A DNA stretch of 64,000 bases from Prevotella sp. P2-180 (GTDB lineage: Bacteria > Bacteroidota > Bacteroidia > Bacteroidales > Bacteroidaceae): positions 1 through 64,000 of the forward strand of contig NZ_NPJI01000073.1 in assembly GCF_002251435.1 (NCBI RefSeq). Direction: 5' to 3'. The position numbers and the translations under genes were made by a program. The notes beneath the pieces are model-generated. The model searched no databases and was not told where the DNA came from. It saw only the letters and a list, made by a program, of their open reading frames with translations. Positions 34,875 to 43,499 of this stretch are shown piece by piece (positions within the stretch are counted from its first letter, which is position 1; the number at the start of each line of letters is the position of its first letter).

Positions 34875-36314
34875 TTATTCCCAACACTCCACATCCTTCT
34901 CAATCTCCGGCATCATCGACCGCTTGAACTGCGGGTCTTGGTGATTCCGTCGTTGCTCAATATAGTTGTCGAGCAGTCGGAATACTTTTGGGGAGAGCTG
35001 AATGATGGCAACGAGATTTACCAGTGTCATAAATCCCATGGCCAAGTCAACCAAGCACCATGCAGTCTGTAGAGTGACCGTGGCTCCAATCATGACAGTT
35101 GCCCCTGTGATGGCGCGGAAGGCGAAGATTGTCTTTCCCGACTGTGTGATGAAGCGTATGTTTGTCTCGCCGTAGAAGTAGTTGGCGATGATGGTGCTAT
35201 AGGCAAAGAAGAAGATGGCCAGGGTGACAAACAGTCCGCCAAGGCTTCCCACATGGGTGATGAGAGCGTATTTTGTGAGTATGATGCCGTCGCGCCCTGA
35301 ATCATAGATGCCTGAAAGAAGTATGACGAAGGCCGTGCACGTACAGATGACCAGTGTGTCGGCAAACACACCGAGAGCCTGTAGCAATCCTTGCTTTATA
35401 GGGTGTGAGGTGGAAGCTATGGCAGCCGCGTTGGGAGCCGAGCCCTCGCCCGCCTCGTTGCTGAAGAGACCGCGTTTTATTCCCTGCATCATGGCCACGC
35501 CAACCATACCTCCGGCAGCCTGTTCGAAGCCGAAGGCACTCTTGACGATGAGTGATATCATGGCTGGAATGGCTGTGATATTGGTAATGAGAATGAATGC
35601 GGCGAGCAAGATATAGCCTACTGCCATGATTGGAACAATGATGCTTGATAAAAGTGATATTCGCGTCACACCACCAAAGATGATCATTGTTGTGGCGATA
35701 GTGAGAACAAGTCCTACCTTGTCTTGTTCGACACCCATAGTGTCTGCAACGGCATCGCAGAGAGTGTTGCTTTGAACCACTTGGTTGGCAATGCCAAAGG
35801 TGATTGTGATGAGAACGGCGAAGAGCACTCCCATCCACTTTCTGTGCAGTCCGTACTGCATGTAGTATGCCGGACCACCATAGAACGAGTCTTCGCCGCG
35901 CCGCTTGTAAAGCTGGGCGAGGGTAGACTCCACGAATGCCGTTGCAGCGCCAAAGAGTGCCATTACCCACATCCAGAACACGGCTCCCGGTCCGCCAACG
36001 AATATAGCCGAAGCCACTCCTGCAAGATTGCCGGTGCCTACACGGCTGGACAACGACACGGCGAAAGCCTGGAAAGAACCAATCTTTTTCAGTCGTTCGT
36101 CTTCCGTGGAAAGGTTTTCCTTTTCCACCTTATTTATATATATAGGGCGATTGGCAATTACATTAAACATATCTTTCAGAAGCCGGAACTGTACACCTTT
36201 CGTCCTTATTGTGAAATATATGGCGCAGCCGATGAGCATCACTATCACCACATAGGTCCAAAGGTATTCGTTTAGCATGTCTATAATGTCCAAAACCCAT
36301 TCTGTTGTTGTCAT
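34875..36314 (-). CDS. Sodium:alanine/glycine symporter (AGCS family), second copy
   Basis: 479 aa. AGCS signatures: FQAFAVSLSSRVGTGNLAGVASAIFVGGPGA broken into FQAFAVSLSSRVGTGN and GGPGAVFWMWVMALFGA, GGPAYYMQYGL, KRGLFSNEAGEGSAPNAAAIA. A charged cytoplasmic segment before the first motif (RPIYINKVEKENLSTEDERL) is absent from the other copy; its DNA carries the 24-bp sequence also present in the radical SAM gene. The partial family identity between the two symporters suggests different substrates. Own promoter at 36343-36351. Confidence 0.92.
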   Translation of the reverse strand: MTTTEWVLDIIDMLNEYLWTYVVIVMLIGCAIYFTIRTKGVQFRLLKDMFNVIANRPIYINKVEKENLSTEDERLKKIGSFQAFAVSLSSRVGTGNLAGVASAIFVGGPGAVFWMWVMALFGAATAFVESTLAQLYKRRGEDSFYGGPAYYMQYGLHRKWMGVLFAVLITITFGIANQVVQSNTLCDAVADTMGVEQDKVGLVLTIATTMIIFGGVTRISLLSSIIVPIMAVGYILLAAFILITNITAIPAMISLIVKSAFGFEQAAGGMVGVAMMQGIKRGLFSNEAGEGSAPNAAAIASTSHPIKQGLLQALGVFADTLVICTCTAFVILLSGIYDSGRDGIILTKYALITHVGSLGGLFVTLAIFFFAYSTIIANYFYGETNIRFITQSGKTIFAFRAITGATVMIGATVTLQTAWCLVDLAMGFMTLVNLVAIIQLSPKVFRLLDNYIEQRRNHQDPQFKRSMMPEIEKDVECWE

Positions 36315-36342
36315 AATATAAGGAGTTTTATCGTTTACATTT

Positions 36343-36351
36343 GCAAAATTA
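36343..36351 (-). promoter_or_regulatory. Promoter -7 element of the second AGCS gene
   Basis: Minus strand TAATTTTGC, 29 bases upstream of the ATG. Confidence 0.6.
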
Positions 36352-36481
36352 TTAAATAAAAAAGAAAAAACGGCAGTATTATTGGTTTTTTTTCGAAAAA
36401 AATGCTCTTATTGCAACTTTTCTTCGTTTTTGAGCGTCAAAAGGTCAGAACAACGAATAAATAATAAGAAAGAAGATAACA

Positions 36482-37228
36482 ATGAAAAAAGTATTTATGT
36501 TTGTAGCAGCTCTGATAACACTGATGTCATGTGTGAGCTCGACGGATTTCAAAAAGGCGGAATATGCAGAGGAAACACGCCCAATCAAAGGATTCAATCA
36601 GATCCAGGTCAATGGTTCCCCGAAGGTAGTGTATACCCAGGGAAGGAATTATGAAGTGAAGGTCAAGGTGCTTGACAAAGATGCACTTGGCGTAGTGAAG
36701 ACAGAACTCGACGGCGAGCGCCTTGTAGTGTCGTTGAAAAACTATAGAAGCAAGATGTTCAACTTCGACAAAGGCGACCGGTTTGTTGTCTGCGTCACTT
36801 CCCCCGACCTTATAGGAGTGGAAGTGAGCGGTTCGGGTGATTTCAAGAGCACCAAGACTATCGACACCGACAATATCAGCCTGGCGGTTCGTGGCTCAGG
36901 CGACATCTCCATCGAGGGACTTCTCATTTGCGACCATGCAAAAATGGCAGTGACAGGCTCAGGCGACCTCGAAGTGAAAAACCTTGAGGCCATGACAAAC
37001 GACATCACGCTGATAGGCTCGGGCGACCTCTCGGTAAGACAGCGCAGGGTGGGCAATACCAGGGTGCAGCTCACAGGCTCAGGCGACATAGAGGTGGACT
37101 GTGAAAAATGTGGCACCGTAGACTCAAATCTCACTGGTTCAGGCGACATCAGCATCAGTGGAACAGTAAGTAATCTGAAAAAGTCGAAAGCAGGCTCAGG
37201 CGACTATATTATCAACATCAGGAATTGA
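36482..37228 (+). CDS. DUF2807 (head-GIN) domain lipoprotein
   Basis: 248 aa. Lipobox LMSC with Cys17. GFNQIQVNGSPKVVYTQG is the GIN-domain start; the C-terminal half is a beta-helix of seven repeats each carrying G-S-G-D (SGSGDFK, RGSGDIS, TGSGDLE, IGSGDLS, TGSGDIE, TGSGDIS, AGSGDYI). The repeat is visible in DNA as GGCTCAGGCGAC. The family is envelope-associated with unknown function. It stands alone; no clear consensus promoter was found in the 130-base gap upstream. Confidence 0.85.
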   Translation: MKKVFMFVAALITLMSCVSSTDFKKAEYAEETRPIKGFNQIQVNGSPKVVYTQGRNYEVKVKVLDKDALGVVKTELDGERLVVSLKNYRSKMFNFDKGDRFVVCVTSPDLIGVEVSGSGDFKSTKTIDTDNISLAVRGSGDISIEGLLICDHAKMAVTGSGDLEVKNLEAMTNDITLIGSGDLSVRQRRVGNTRVQLTGSGDIEVDCEKCGTVDSNLTGSGDISISGTVSNLKKSKAGSGDYIINIRN

Positions 37229-37298
37229 CAGGGATAAAGCCTTTGGCACTTTTTTCCTTTTTTTTTAAGAATTATTCTTCATTCTACATTCTTTTTTG

Positions 37299-37307
37299 TA
37301 ATTTTGC
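37299..37307 (+). promoter_or_regulatory. Promoter -7 element of the nucleotidyltransferase unit
   Basis: TAATTTTGC, 27 bases upstream of the ATG at 37334, and inside a longer upstream frame that is therefore not coding. Confidence 0.6.
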
Positions 37308-37333
37308 ACCCAAATTCACAAAAAGAAAGTAGA

Positions 37334-38077
37334 ATGAAGTATGCTATTATAGCCGCTGGCGAGGGTAGCCGATTGGCTGCGGAAGGTATAGACTCGCCTA
37401 AACCGTTGGTAACAGTTGGTGATGATATGCTTGTAGACCGTCTTATCAAAATCTTTATGGATAATGACGCTGAGGAAATAGTGATTATCTGTAATGATCT
37501 CACCACGCTTGTGAGCCGACATCTGCTCGACATACAGCAGAACGGACTTAAGGGCAGACCAATACCGTTGAGGTTCGTGGTGAAGAGTACGCCATCGTCG
37601 ATGCATAGTTTCTATGAAATAAGCCGATACCTCAGCGAAGGCCCATTCTGTCTCACAACTGTTGACACCATATTCCGTCCCGAAGAATTCAAAGCCTATA
37701 TCGAGGCATTGGAAAAGGCGATAGAGAACGGCAGTGACGGACTAATGGGTGTAACAGACTACGTAGACGACGAGAAACCTCTCTATGTGGATGTGGACGA
37801 CAATGAAAAGATTGTCGGATTTCTTGACAAGAGCGACAGCTGCCGTTTTATTTCGGGTGGTATCTATGGTCTTACCCCACGTTCCATCACCACGCTTCAT
37901 GCTTGCATCGACCGAGGAGAAAGCCGTATGCGCAATTTTCAGCGTGCGCTCATTGCCGATGGTTTGGAGCTGAAAGCTTATAAGTTCAGTAAGGTGCTTG
38001 ACATAGACCATGCTTCAGACATACAAAAGGCTGAAGAGTTTTTAAGTAATTCAACTATTGCAAGAAAAGGAAGTTAA
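37334..38077 (+). CDS. NTP-transferase (sugar/inositol-phosphate nucleotidyltransferase-like)
   Basis: 247 aa. N-terminal nucleotide-binding motif AIIAAGEGSRLAAEG, the following SPKPLVTVG with the conserved Lys, TTVDTIFRPEEF (metal-binding Asp region) and ISGGIYGLTP. This is the GT-A-type nucleotidyltransferase fold. It is followed 50 bp later by a CDP-alcohol phosphotransferase; the same pairing occurs in the Bacteroides inositol-lipid cluster, so it may activate an inositol or related phosphate with CTP. The substrate is inference. Confidence 0.75.
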   Translation: MKYAIIAAGEGSRLAAEGIDSPKPLVTVGDDMLVDRLIKIFMDNDAEEIVIICNDLTTLVSRHLLDIQQNGLKGRPIPLRFVVKSTPSSMHSFYEISRYLSEGPFCLTTVDTIFRPEEFKAYIEALEKAIENGSDGLMGVTDYVDDEKPLYVDVDDNEKIVGFLDKSDSCRFISGGIYGLTPRSITTLHACIDRGESRMRNFQRALIADGLELKAYKFSKVLDIDHASDIQKAEEFLSNSTIARKGS

Positions 38078-38126
38078 CTTCTGGAGTTGAACGAATGCGA
38101 AATAAAGTTAAGTAATAAATAAAAAA

Positions 38127-39068
38127 ATGGAAAAGAGAAGTTTTAAGGAATTGCTGAAAGCGTCGTACAAGTCGGAGGACACCGAGGAATGGCTTGATGT
38201 TCACTTCACCAGACCCATAGGACTTGCCTTTGCACTGATGTGGGAAAAGCTGGGCGTTCATCCCAATGCCATCACCATTCTCTCCATTATCCTTGGTGTG
38301 GGAGCAGGTATGATGTTCTATTTTCCTGACCTTGAACATAATATTTATGGAGTGGTGTTGCTGATGTTTGCCAACTTCTGCGACTCCACCGACGGCCAGC
38401 TTGCCCGCCTGACCGGACAGAAGACGCTAATAGGCCGCATGCTTGACGGATTTTCGGGCGACTTATGGTTTTTCGCCATATATGTAGCCATTGCCTGCCG
38501 CCTTTACAATGAGCCAGTTCCTTTTCTCGATGGATATACATGGGGAATAGGCAGCGTCATATTATGCAGTGTGGCAGGCTTCCTGTGTCATTCGCCCCAG
38601 TCGTCGCTTGCCGATTATTACCGTCAGATACACCTTTACTTCCTCTTGGGAAAGAAAGGCAGTGAGCTCGACGACTATAAAAGCCAGCGCGCCATCTATG
38701 AGTCAATGACGTGGAAGGGAAATTTCTGGGCTAAGATATTTTATTTCAACTATGCCAACTACTGCAAAAGCCAGGAAAAACGTACTCCTGGATTCCAGGC
38801 TTTCTACAAGACCGTGAAACTGCGTTGGCCTAATTTGGAGGATATGCCGCAGACGCTACGCGACGAGTTCAGGTACAACTCACTGCCGCTGATGAAGTAC
38901 ACCAACCTTCTCACGTTCAACTCACGCGCCATAATTATCTATGTCACATGTCTTGCAGGCATACCATACCTCTATCCTTTGATGGAAATCACTGTGTTTA
39001 TGGCAATGTATGTCCACATGCGCAAGAGCCATGAGAAGTTCTCCCTTGAAATGGCAGACAAACTTTAG
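38127..39068 (+). CDS. CDP-alcohol phosphatidyltransferase-family protein (possible phosphatidylinositol-phosphate synthase)
   Basis: 313 aa membrane enzyme. The CDP-OH-P motif is complete at residues ~86-112: DSTDGQLAR, then G, then DGFSGD (D-x2-DG-x2-AR-x8-G-x3-D-x3-D). It joins a CDP-activated lipid or alcohol with a polar alcohol, releasing CMP. An N-terminal extension of ~45 residues and a long loop (GKKGSELDDYKSQRAIYESM) go beyond the minimal fold. With the nucleotidyltransferase before it, an inositol phospholipid is the likeliest product; no inositol-phosphate synthase lies in the window. Confidence 0.8.
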   Translation: MEKRSFKELLKASYKSEDTEEWLDVHFTRPIGLAFALMWEKLGVHPNAITILSIILGVGAGMMFYFPDLEHNIYGVVLLMFANFCDSTDGQLARLTGQKTLIGRMLDGFSGDLWFFAIYVAIACRLYNEPVPFLDGYTWGIGSVILCSVAGFLCHSPQSSLADYYRQIHLYFLLGKKGSELDDYKSQRAIYESMTWKGNFWAKIFYFNYANYCKSQEKRTPGFQAFYKTVKLRWPNLEDMPQTLRDEFRYNSLPLMKYTNLLTFNSRAIIIYVTCLAGIPYLYPLMEITVFMAMYVHMRKSHEKFSLEMADKL

Positions 39069-39092
39069 TCGAGAAAAAAAATAGATAGACAT

Positions 39093-39737
39093 ATGTGGAT
39101 TACCTTAGCTGACCGTCAAGACATAACCAGGGCAGGAATGCAGTATGTGTTTAGTTCTATTGCAGGCGCCGACTGCCATTTGGCAGAAGACAAATATGAG
39201 ATGATTGAACAACTCCGACAGCATCCCGATGCTATTGTTGTGCTCGACTATACACTCTTCGATATCAACGATGTGGAGGAACTTCAAATACTGCACGACC
39301 GTTTCCCAGAGGTGAGATGGTTGTTGTTTAGTGTTGACCTTTCCTTGGACTTTGTAAAGAGGGTGATGGCTATGGGCCACGGCTTCAGTGTGCTGCTTAA
39401 GGAGTCGCCGATGCATGAGATACGTGAAGCTATAGACTACGCCATCCATAACAGACGATACATATGCCAGCGTACAACCGAACAGTTGTTTGCCCCGGAG
39501 CAGCAATCCACAGATGAAGACGAGGTGAAACTGACGCGTACAGAAATAGAAATACTTAAAGATATTGCGCTGGGGATGACCACTAAGGAGATAGCAGAAA
39601 AGCGTTACTCCAGTTTCCACACGATAAACACCCACCGCAAGAACATATTCCGCAAGATAGGTGTCAACAATGTTCATGAGGCAACAAAATATGCCTTAAG
39701 GGCTGGACTCGTTGATTCGGCGGAATATTATATCTAA
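39093..39737 (+). CDS. LuxR/NarL-type response regulator (orphan)
   Basis: 214 aa. Receiver-like domain with VVLDYTLFD (phospho-acceptor Asp52) and VLLKESP (conserved Lys ~104), but the N-terminal acidic pair is only LADRQD. C-terminal LuxR HTH: LTRTEIEILKDIALGMTTKEIA and FHTINTHRKNIFRKIGVNN. No histidine kinase is adjacent. It lies 24 bp after the lipid-synthesis gene and 18 bp before a transporter, so it may be co-transcribed with the inositol-lipid pair. Confidence 0.88.
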   Translation: MWITLADRQDITRAGMQYVFSSIAGADCHLAEDKYEMIEQLRQHPDAIVVLDYTLFDINDVEELQILHDRFPEVRWLLFSVDLSLDFVKRVMAMGHGFSVLLKESPMHEIREAIDYAIHNRRYICQRTTEQLFAPEQQSTDEDEVKLTRTEIEILKDIALGMTTKEIAEKRYSSFHTINTHRKNIFRKIGVNNVHEATKYALRAGLVDSAEYYI

Positions 39738-39755
39738 CTATCAAAATATCAGTCA

Positions 39756-40709
39756 ATGAAAAGTTTTTTTAAACGTTTTTCGCTTCCAGTGTCACTGCTG
39801 GTTGGCGTTGTGTCCTACCTGATGTTTTCACAGATAGAGATATTGGAACCCATAGGCGATGTGGCAGGACCACTGTTTCTCGATATAATGCCTGTGGTGC
39901 TCTTTACGATACTTTATGTCACCTTCTGTAAGATACAGATAAAGGAAATGAAGCCTCGTACATGGCATTTTATTCTCCAAGGCATACGCATTGCCTTATC
40001 TGGATTTTTCGTATGGCTAATCACATTGACTTCCGATGCAGACGTGAAACTCCTGCTCGAAGGAATGTTTATCTGTATCATCTGCCCAACAGCGGCGGCT
40101 GCACCTGTGGTGACAGAGAAACTTGGAGGCAGCATCGGTTCGCTCACCATATATACAATCATTGCCAATGTGGTGACATCCGTCATCATTCCGCTCTTCT
40201 TCCCAATGGTGGAGAAAAGTGCTGACATTGAGTTCTTTGCTGCGGTGCTCATGGTGCTGAAAAACGTGACCGTTGTGCTCGTGGTGCCTTTGGTATTGGC
40301 ACTTACAAGCAGAAAGGTGATTCCATCGTTCACTTCTTGGTTAGCAAAAAAGAAAGACCTGGGCTTCTATCTCTGGTGTGTCAATCTTGCCATAGTGTCG
40401 GGAGTGACAATGCGCAATATCCTTCTCTCTACGGTGTCAGGCCATACTTTGGTCTTGCTTATCATACTTCCTCTTTTTGTCACCATCGCTCTTTTTGCCA
40501 TAGGCAAGGCCGTGGGACGCCCGTTTGGCGACAGTATAAGCGCTGGACAGGCTTTGGGACAGAAAAACACCGTCGTGGGCATTTGGCTGACCATCTCCTT
40601 CCTCAACCCGCTTGCCGCAGTGGCTCCAGGTGCCTATGTGCTATGGCAGAACATGGTGAACGCTTGGCAGTTGTGGTATAAGGACAAATATGGCAAGCTG
40701 AAGTGGTAG
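39756..40709 (+). CDS. BASS-type transporter-like membrane protein
   Basis: 317 aa, nine or ten TM helices. CPTAAAAPVVTEKLGGS in the middle and SAGQALGQKNTVVGIWLTISF near the C-terminus resemble the two discontinuous-helix regions of bile acid:sodium symporters and related auxin-efflux-like carriers. Substrate unknown. It is last in the plus-strand run that starts with the nucleotidyltransferase. Confidence 0.65.
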   Translation: MKSFFKRFSLPVSLLVGVVSYLMFSQIEILEPIGDVAGPLFLDIMPVVLFTILYVTFCKIQIKEMKPRTWHFILQGIRIALSGFFVWLITLTSDADVKLLLEGMFICIICPTAAAAPVVTEKLGGSIGSLTIYTIIANVVTSVIIPLFFPMVEKSADIEFFAAVLMVLKNVTVVLVVPLVLALTSRKVIPSFTSWLAKKKDLGFYLWCVNLAIVSGVTMRNILLSTVSGHTLVLLIILPLFVTIALFAIGKAVGRPFGDSISAGQALGQKNTVVGIWLTISFLNPLAAVAPGAYVLWQNMVNAWQLWYKDKYGKLKW

Positions 40710-40754
40710 AACACTTAAAAAATCTTTTTGCACTACAATTTTTCTGAAATACTC

Positions 40755-40786
40755 TTTGTAGTTACAATTATATTTTCTATCTTTGC
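40755..40786 (+). promoter_or_regulatory. Promoter of the Cys/Lys-rich protein gene
   Basis: TTTG at 40755-40758, 19 bases, TATCTTTGC at 40778-40786: full consensus. Confidence 0.75.
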
Positions 40787-40850
40787 CTCGGGAAAAGCAT
40801 TGCTTATAGTGATGTTTCATTAGGTAATTAACAAAATTATTAAGAAAGAG

Positions 40851-41138
40851 ATGAAAAAAATCGTTGTAATGGTTGCCATAATGATGATGTCTGTTATGGC
40901 ATTCGCACAGGACAACAATACCTGTTGCAAGAAAGATGGTGAAAAGAAAGAGTGCTGCCAGAAGAAGGCTGAATGCAAGAAGGCCGAATGCCAGAAGAAG
41001 GCTGAATGCAAGAAGGTTGAATGCAAGAAGGCTGACAAAAAATGCACTGAAGGCAAGAAATGTTCTGACTGCAAAAAGAAAGGTACAAAAGAGTGCTGCA
41101 AGAAGCAGGAAGGATGCCAGAAAAAATCTGATAAGTAA
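40851..41138 (+). CDS. Exported Cys- and Lys-rich low-complexity protein
   Basis: 95 aa. Signal peptide (IVVMVAIMMMSVMAFAQ), then ~75 residues with 14 Cys and about 30 Lys in repeats of KK-A-E-C-KK-A-E-C type (KKAECKKAECQKKAECKK), CC pairs at both ends. The repeat is visible in DNA as AAGGCTGAATGCAAG. A consensus promoter and a strong terminator show a dedicated transcript. The Cys spacing (mainly C-x4-5-C, some CC) suggests metal or redox binding in the periplasm; no known metallothionein family is recognised. An overlapping Arg-rich plus-strand frame is an artefact of the repeat. Confidence 0.8.
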   Translation: MKKIVVMVAIMMMSVMAFAQDNNTCCKKDGEKKECCQKKAECKKAECQKKAECKKVECKKADKKCTEGKKCSDCKKKGTKECCKKQEGCQKKSDK

Positions 41139-41151
41139 GAAATATGTAAAG

Positions 41152-41187
41152 AACCGCATGGCTTTTATTGCTCATGCGGTTTTTTTT
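41152..41187 (+). terminator. Intrinsic terminator of the Cys/Lys-rich gene
   Basis: AACCGCATG (41152-41160) pairs with CATGCGGTT (41173-41181), followed by eight T's. Confidence 0.85.
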
Positions 41188-41244
41188 GCAATAATAATGG
41201 AACAAAATGAAAAAATAGTATCGGCTTGTTTCATTTTTTTGTGT

Positions 41245-41253
41245 TACCTTTGC
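41245..41253 (+). promoter_or_regulatory. Promoter -7 element of the alpha-galactosidase gene
   Basis: TACCTTTGC, 39 bases upstream of the ATG at 41292. Confidence 0.65.
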
Positions 41254-41291
41254 ACCCAAGAAATAGTATAACCTAAAAAAATGGATATTTT

Positions 41292-43499
41292 ATGAACAAA
41301 AAAAGACTAACGACTCTTGTTGTCAGCTGCATCGCTGCATTGGGACTGCAAGCGGAAAACGTAAACATTTCAACAAAGACTACTTCCCTCGTGGTGGATG
41401 CAACAAAGGGAAATGACCTGAAGTTTATGTATTATGGTGCCAAACTGTCGGACAAAGACATCGTCACACACTGCGAGACTGGGGGATGGAAAGGACAGTG
41501 GAACTACTATAGCACTTATCCGGCCTACGGAGTGAACTGCGACCAGGAATATGCCCTTTCAGTGGTGCATGCCAATGGCGACATGGCTCTTGAACTGAGA
41601 CTGGAGGAGGTGGAAAAACAGGGCGACGTAACCATATTCAAGATGAAGGACAAGGTGCAGCCGTTCTATGTAAACGTATGCTATCGCACTCGACCTGAGT
41701 CGGAAGTGATAGAGACATGGACCGAGATTTTCCATCAGGAGAAGAAACCTGTGCGTCTGACACGATTCTACTCAGGCAGTCTACCAATAAGACGCGGAGA
41801 TGTTTGGGTGTCACACCTTTATGGCTCTTGGGCAAATGAGGGACAACTGTGTGAGGAGCCTCTCAACGCAGGAATGATTGTCATTGAGAACAAGGATGGT
41901 GTGCGCAACTCTCACACATCGCACGGCGAGGTGATGATATCGCTCGACGGAAAGGCAAGGGAGAACAGCGGCGACGTGATAGGTGCTGCCATCTGCTATA
42001 CAGGAAATTATAAGCTGAGCATCAACACACACGACGATGAATATCACCAACTCTTTGCAGGAATAAACGAAGAGGCATCGGAATATTATCTCGCAAAGGG
42101 AGAAGTGTTCAAGACTCCCGTGCTCGCGCTCACCTTCAGCCGTGAGGGCCTTAGCGGAGCTTCACGCAACTTCCACAAGTGGGGACGAAAATATATGCTT
42201 GCACATGGCGACAAGGTGCGCGACATCTTGCTCAACAGTTGGGAAGGTGTCTATTTCGACATCAACGAACAGGGAATGGACCAGATGATGAGCGACATCG
42301 CATCTATGGGAGGAGAACTCTTTGTGATGGACGACGGATGGTTCGGAGACAAGTATCCACGCAAGACCGACAACTCGTCGCTTGGCGATTGGGTGGTGGA
42401 CCGCAAGAAGTTGCCCAATGGAGTGCCTGGACTTGTGAAGGCTGCAACAAAGCATGGCATCAAGTTTGGTATATGGATTGAACCGGAGATGACAAACAGC
42501 GTAAGCGAACTCTATGAGCAGCATCCTGACTGGGTGGTGAAGACTCCTGGACGTGACCTCGAGATGGGACGAGGCGGCACACAGCTCGTTCTCGACCTCA
42601 GTAATCCAAAGGTGCAGGACTTCGCCTTCTCCATCGTCGACAACTTGATGAAGGAGAATCCCGACCTGTATTATATCAAGTGGGATGCCAACATGAACAT
42701 CCGCAACCATGGTTCGCAGTATCTCTCGATGGACCGCCAGAGCCATCTGCTCATCGACTACCATAAGGGCTTCATAAAATTGTGTGAGAGAATACGTGCA
42801 AAATACCCCGACCTCATCATCCAGGACTGCGCTTCAGGAGGCGGACGTGCCAACTGGGGCTATATGCCATACTTCGACGAGTTCTGGGTGAGCGACAATA
42901 CCGACGCACTGCAGAGAGTATATATGCAGTGGGGCACAAGCTATTTCTTCCCAGCCATCACCATGGCATCGCATATCAGTGCCGCTCCCAACCATCAGAC
43001 CTTCCGCACCATACCGCTGAAGTATCGCATCGACGTGGCAATGAGCGGACGCCTTGGCATGGAAATACAGCCGAAGAACATGACTGACGAAGAGAAAACC
43101 TTGTGTAGAAAGGCCATTGCTGACTATAAGACCATTCGACCCATAGTACAACTGGGAAACATCTATCGTCTGCAGTCTCCATACGATAAGAAGGGAGTGG
43201 CGTCTCTGATGTATGTTGACGATACCAAAGACAAGGCCGCCTTCTACTGGTGGAAGACTGAGACCTTCGTCAACCAGCATCTGCCACGTGTGAAGATGGC
43301 AGGCTTGGATGCCTCGAAATACTATCGCATCCACGAGTTCAACCGCATCGACAACAATCCATTGGCTTTTGAGGGCAAAACCTTCTCTGGGGAATACCTG
43401 ATGGCCAACGGCCTTGATATTCCATACACCCATGACGTGGATTACAACAAGAAAAACGCATGGTCGAGCCGAGTGCTTTACCTGGAAGCTGTGAAGTGA
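41292..43499 (+). CDS. Alpha-galactosidase, GH36
   Basis: 735 aa with a signal peptide (LTTLVVSCIAALGLQA). N-terminal beta-sandwich, then a TIM barrel with the GH36 signatures: MDDGWFGDKYPRKTDNSSLG, GIKFGIWIEPEM, YIKWDANM (nucleophile Asp465) and FWVSDNTD (acid/base Asp535), followed by the C-terminal sheet domain. It removes alpha-1,6-galactose from raffinose-type oligosaccharides and galactomannans. Single gene; no SusCD pair is nearby. Ends near AT-rich repeats and a possible long-loop terminator. Confidence 0.93.
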   Translation: MNKKRLTTLVVSCIAALGLQAENVNISTKTTSLVVDATKGNDLKFMYYGAKLSDKDIVTHCETGGWKGQWNYYSTYPAYGVNCDQEYALSVVHANGDMALELRLEEVEKQGDVTIFKMKDKVQPFYVNVCYRTRPESEVIETWTEIFHQEKKPVRLTRFYSGSLPIRRGDVWVSHLYGSWANEGQLCEEPLNAGMIVIENKDGVRNSHTSHGEVMISLDGKARENSGDVIGAAICYTGNYKLSINTHDDEYHQLFAGINEEASEYYLAKGEVFKTPVLALTFSREGLSGASRNFHKWGRKYMLAHGDKVRDILLNSWEGVYFDINEQGMDQMMSDIASMGGELFVMDDGWFGDKYPRKTDNSSLGDWVVDRKKLPNGVPGLVKAATKHGIKFGIWIEPEMTNSVSELYEQHPDWVVKTPGRDLEMGRGGTQLVLDLSNPKVQDFAFSIVDNLMKENPDLYYIKWDANMNIRNHGSQYLSMDRQSHLLIDYHKGFIKLCERIRAKYPDLIIQDCASGGGRANWGYMPYFDEFWVSDNTDALQRVYMQWGTSYFFPAITMASHISAAPNHQTFRTIPLKYRIDVAMSGRLGMEIQPKNMTDEEKTLCRKAIADYKTIRPIVQLGNIYRLQSPYDKKGVASLMYVDDTKDKAAFYWWKTETFVNQHLPRVKMAGLDASKYYRIHEFNRIDNNPLAFEGKTFSGEYLMANGLDIPYTHDVDYNKKNAWSSRVLYLEAVK

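Noticed and set aside
38127..39068. Cardiolipin or phosphatidylserine synthase as alternative for the CDP-alcohol enzyme
   Set aside because: The CDP-OH-P motif alone allows it, but the adjacent nucleotidyltransferase and the N-terminal extension fit the inositol-lipid type better; left as an alternative only.
40936..41271. Arg/Ala-rich plus-strand ORF in another frame of the Cys/Lys-rich gene
   Set aside because: Arises from reading the AAGGCTGAATGC repeat in a shifted frame and runs through the terminator.
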